From NCBI GenBank assembly GCA_017307315.1, contig JAFKFF010000163.1, positions 1 through 9,035 of the forward strand: a DNA stretch of 9,035 bases. The letters are read 5' to 3'. Within the stretch, counting starts at the first letter, position 1, and each line of letters opens with the position of its first letter. Position numbers and translations under genes: made by a program. Shown piece after piece: positions 7,142-9,035 of this stretch. This DNA comes from Alphaproteobacteria bacterium (GTDB taxonomy: Bacteria > Pseudomonadota > Alphaproteobacteria > Micropepsales > Micropepsaceae). Below the pieces are notes generated by a model that saw only the letters and a list, made by a program, of their open reading frames with translations, was not told the DNA's origin and searched no databases.

Positions 7142-7146
7142 AAGGA
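7142..7146 (+). promoter_or_regulatory. Ribosome binding site of the flavin oxidoreductase
   Basis: AAGGA lies 7 nt before the ATG at 7154. It supports that start rather than an in-frame upstream codon. Confidence 0.6.
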
Positions 7147-7153
7147 AACAACA

Positions 7154-8752
7154 ATGTCTGATCAAGTTATGGCGCCGATGAGCCGGCGTTCTCTGTTCCG
7201 CATGATCGGCATGGCGGCCGGCAGCGCCGTCATGTACCAGGCGATGACCGATCTCGGTTATGCCGGCGAGTCCGGTTACACCGGACCGGTCAAGCTTTCC
7301 GGCGACGTCAAAGGCGCTTCGGTTCTGGTGCTTGGCGCCGGCCTTGCGGGTCTTACCGCCGCGCTCGAACTCAGCCGCGCCGGCTACAAGGTTCAGGTGC
7401 TGGAATATCAGCACAAGGCGGGCGGGCGTAACATCACCATTCGCGGCGGCGACACGGTGCAGGAGCTTGGCGGCTTCAACCAGCACTGCCAGTTCGACCA
7501 GGGCTTCTACGTCAATCCCGGCCCGATGCGCATTCCCTATCACCACGTCGCGCTGCTGGACTATTGCAAGAGCCTCAACGTGCCGCTCGAGGCGTTCTCG
7601 ATCATCAACTACAATGCGATGATCCATAACAGCAAAGCCTTCGGCGGCAAGCCGCGGCGCTATCGCGAAGTCGAAAGCGACTTCCGCGGCCATGTCTCCG
7701 AACTGCTTGCCAAGACCACCGCGCAAGGCAAGCTCGACCAGGCCGTGACCAAGGAGGATGCCGAAATCCTGCTGCAGGCGCTTCGGGCCTGGGGCGCGCT
7801 GGATCGCAACTACGAATACAAGAAAGGCACGCTGGTCTCGAACCATCGCGGCTATGACGTGGATCCGGGCGGCGGGCTCAGCTGGCAGCCCACCGATTCC
7901 GAACCGATGGCGCTCGGCGAATTGCTGAAGTCGCGGCTATGGTCGGGCCTTCTGACCGGGCACGAATATGAATATCAGATGACCATGTTCCAGCCGGTCG
8001 GCGGCATGGACATGATCAGCGCCGGCTTCGTGCGCGCGCTGCCCAAGGACATGATCAAGTACAATTGCAAGGTGACGGAAGTGAAACAGGACGCCAGCGG
8101 CGTCACGGTTTCCTATGTCGATGCGCAGAAGGGCGGGCCGGTGCAGACCGCGACCGCCAATTGGTGCGTCAACACCATCCCCGCAACCATCCTCAGCCAG
8201 GTGCCGATGCAGATCGGCGGCCCGCTGCGCAACGCCATCAATTCGCTGGCCTACAGCGCGGGCTTCAAGGCGGGCGTGCAGATGAAGCGCCGCTGGTGGG
8301 AAGACGATGAGCGCATCTATGGCGGCATCACCTACACCGACCAGCCCGTGGCGCTGATCTCCTATCCCTCGACGCAATATATGCAGACCCAGAAGGGCGT
8401 GATCCTGGGCGCCTATACTTTCGGCCCACACGCGTTCGAACTCACCTCGATGAGCCCGGAAGAGCGCATGAAGGTGGTGGTGGATTGCGGCGCGGCGATC
8501 CATCCGCAATACCGCACCGAGTTCGAGAATGGCGTTTCTGTCGGCTGGCACCGCATGCCGTGGACGCTGGGCTGCTTCGCCCAATGGACCCAGGCCAACC
8601 GCGACAAGAATTACGACGCGCTGTGCGCCATCGACGGGCGCATGGTCCTGGCGGGCGAGCATGCCTCGCATCTGGGCGCCTGGCAGGAAGGCGCGATCGT
8701 GTCGGCACTGGACGCCATCCGGCGTCTGCATCAACGTGTCGTGGCGGCTTGA
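7154..8752 (+). CDS. Tat-exported flavin amine oxidase / L-amino-acid oxidase-like dehydrogenase
   Basis: The 532-residue FAD protein probably oxidises the C-N bond of an amine or amino acid in the periplasm. A twin-arginine motif (SRRSLFR, residues 10-16) precedes a short hydrophobic stretch (17-30). The dinucleotide-binding motif GAGLAG (61-66) and the ribose-binding Glu84 in VQVLE are followed by GGRN (90-93). The GPMRIPYHH segment (123-131) matches the substrate-binding loop of L-amino-acid oxidases, with Arg126 at the carboxylate-binding position. Lys372, ten residues before WEDD, sits at the conserved flavin-contacting lysine, and Tyr421 aligns with the second carboxylate ligand. The C-terminal FAD segment is AGEHASHLGAWQEGA (500-514); no flavin-linking Cys is seen. 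The next gene, 17 bp on, encodes a cytochrome c, suggesting a dehydrogenase rather than an oxidase. The substrate is not established; a plain amine remains possible. Confidence 0.88.
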   Translation: MSDQVMAPMSRRSLFRMIGMAAGSAVMYQAMTDLGYAGESGYTGPVKLSGDVKGASVLVLGAGLAGLTAALELSRAGYKVQVLEYQHKAGGRNITIRGGDTVQELGGFNQHCQFDQGFYVNPGPMRIPYHHVALLDYCKSLNVPLEAFSIINYNAMIHNSKAFGGKPRRYREVESDFRGHVSELLAKTTAQGKLDQAVTKEDAEILLQALRAWGALDRNYEYKKGTLVSNHRGYDVDPGGGLSWQPTDSEPMALGELLKSRLWSGLLTGHEYEYQMTMFQPVGGMDMISAGFVRALPKDMIKYNCKVTEVKQDASGVTVSYVDAQKGGPVQTATANWCVNTIPATILSQVPMQIGGPLRNAINSLAYSAGFKAGVQMKRRWWEDDERIYGGITYTDQPVALISYPSTQYMQTQKGVILGAYTFGPHAFELTSMSPEERMKVVVDCGAAIHPQYRTEFENGVSVGWHRMPWTLGCFAQWTQANRDKNYDALCAIDGRMVLAGEHASHLGAWQEGAIVSALDAIRRLHQRVVAA

Positions 8753-8758
8753 GCAATC

Positions 8759-8766
8759 AGGAGGGG
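8759..8766 (+). promoter_or_regulatory. Strong ribosome binding site of the cytochrome c gene
   Basis: AGGAGGGG lies in the 17-bp gap after the oxidoreductase stop and ends 3 nt before the ATG. It indicates efficient independent initiation within a shared transcript. Confidence 0.75.
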
Positions 8767-8769
8767 AAT

Positions 8770-9035
8770 ATGAAGCCTGTGTTTATCGGTCGTGCCCTCG
8801 GCGCGGCGCTTATCGTGGGACTATCACTTTCGTCGGCCGCCTATGCGCAAGGCTCCGGGGCCGGCGGCCGCGGCGGTTTCACCGAGCAAGGCGGCGAGGC
8901 CATTTTCAAGAATGTCTGTCAGGGGTGTCACATGCCGCAGGCGCAAGGCGCGGTCGGCGCCGGCATGTATCCGGCGCTCGCCAAGAACCCCAAGCTGGAA
9001 GTTGCCGGCTATCCGATCGCCGTCATCGTCAACGA
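8770..9035 (+). CDS. Secreted class I c-type cytochrome, N-terminal part (cut by right edge)
   Basis: Eighty-eight residues are visible. A Sec signal peptide (MKPVFIGRALGAALIVGLSL, then SSAAYA) should be cleaved after AYA at residue 26. A Gly-rich linker (28-36) leads to the haem-attachment motif C50-Q-G-C53-H54, in which the cysteines bind haem covalently and His54 is the proximal ligand. The segment MPQAQGAVGAGMYPALAKNPKL (55-76) is typical of mono-haem class I cytochromes that serve periplasmic dehydrogenases. The distal Met should lie past the edge. The 17-bp spacing makes it co-transcribed with the flavin oxidoreductase, and it is the likely electron acceptor, passing electrons to the respiratory chain. 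That partnership is inferred from gene order. Confidence 0.92.
   Translation, partial: MKPVFIGRALGAALIVGLSLSSAAYAQGSGAGGRGGFTEQGGEAIFKNVCQGCHMPQAQGAVGAGMYPALAKNPKLEVAGYPIAVIVN

Noticed and set aside
7073..7153. Longer start for the flavin oxidoreductase
   Set aside because: It would place 27 residues before a Tat signal that should be N-terminal, and the AAGGA ribosome site supports 7154.
7127..8734. Two long minus-strand frames (239 and 265 codons) opposite the flavin oxidoreductase
   Set aside because: Both are shadows of the oxidoreductase frame. Their His/Arg/Ala-rich composition is typical of such antisense frames and they lack motifs or ribosome sites.

Overview
The window comes from a high-GC bacterial chromosome that looks alphaproteobacterial. 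Support for this is the strong G/C third-position bias, the gene contents (an NDUFA9-like complex I accessory protein beside uppP, and a small GST-fold protein beside queG), and a FixJ-type response regulator. I cannot name the genus. No rRNA, CRISPR, insertion sequence or phage gene is visible.

Positions 1-5985 are compact housekeeping and envelope genes. A Ste24/M48-type membrane protease (minus strand, cut by the left edge) diverges from a secreted TPR protein (plus). The TPR gene converges on queG (minus), with the stop codons sharing the palindrome TTAA. queG overlaps the gene for a GST-fold protein, which lies close behind mtgA, so mtgA, the GST gene and queG form a probable minus-strand operon. 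mtgA (peptidoglycan glycosyltransferase) diverges from uppP (undecaprenyl-diphosphatase), so two peptidoglycan-precursor functions sit back to back. uppP converges on the NDUFA9-like dehydrogenase gene, with the stop codons sharing the palindrome CTAG. A tRNA-Leu(CAG) with a recognisable promoter follows.

Positions 6185-9035 differ in style. All genes are on the plus strand, the gaps are wider (134 and 217 bp), and ribosome binding sites are clear. The order is a FixJ/NarL-type response regulator with no kinase beside it, a twin-arginine-signal flavin oxidoreductase of the amine oxidase / L-amino-acid oxidase superfamily, and 17 bp later a secreted class I c-type cytochrome cut by the right edge. 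The last two look like a periplasmic dehydrogenase and its electron acceptor, analogous in layout to the NicA2/CycN nicotine system. The oxidoreductase keeps residues that bind the substrate carboxylate in L-amino-acid oxidases, so an amino acid is a reasonable substrate guess. Its leader carries an ATGCC / GGCAT / ATGCC repeat cluster that could be an operator or a switching hairpin. This regulator-oxidoreductase-cytochrome cassette is the best candidate here for undescribed biology; the rest looks conventional.
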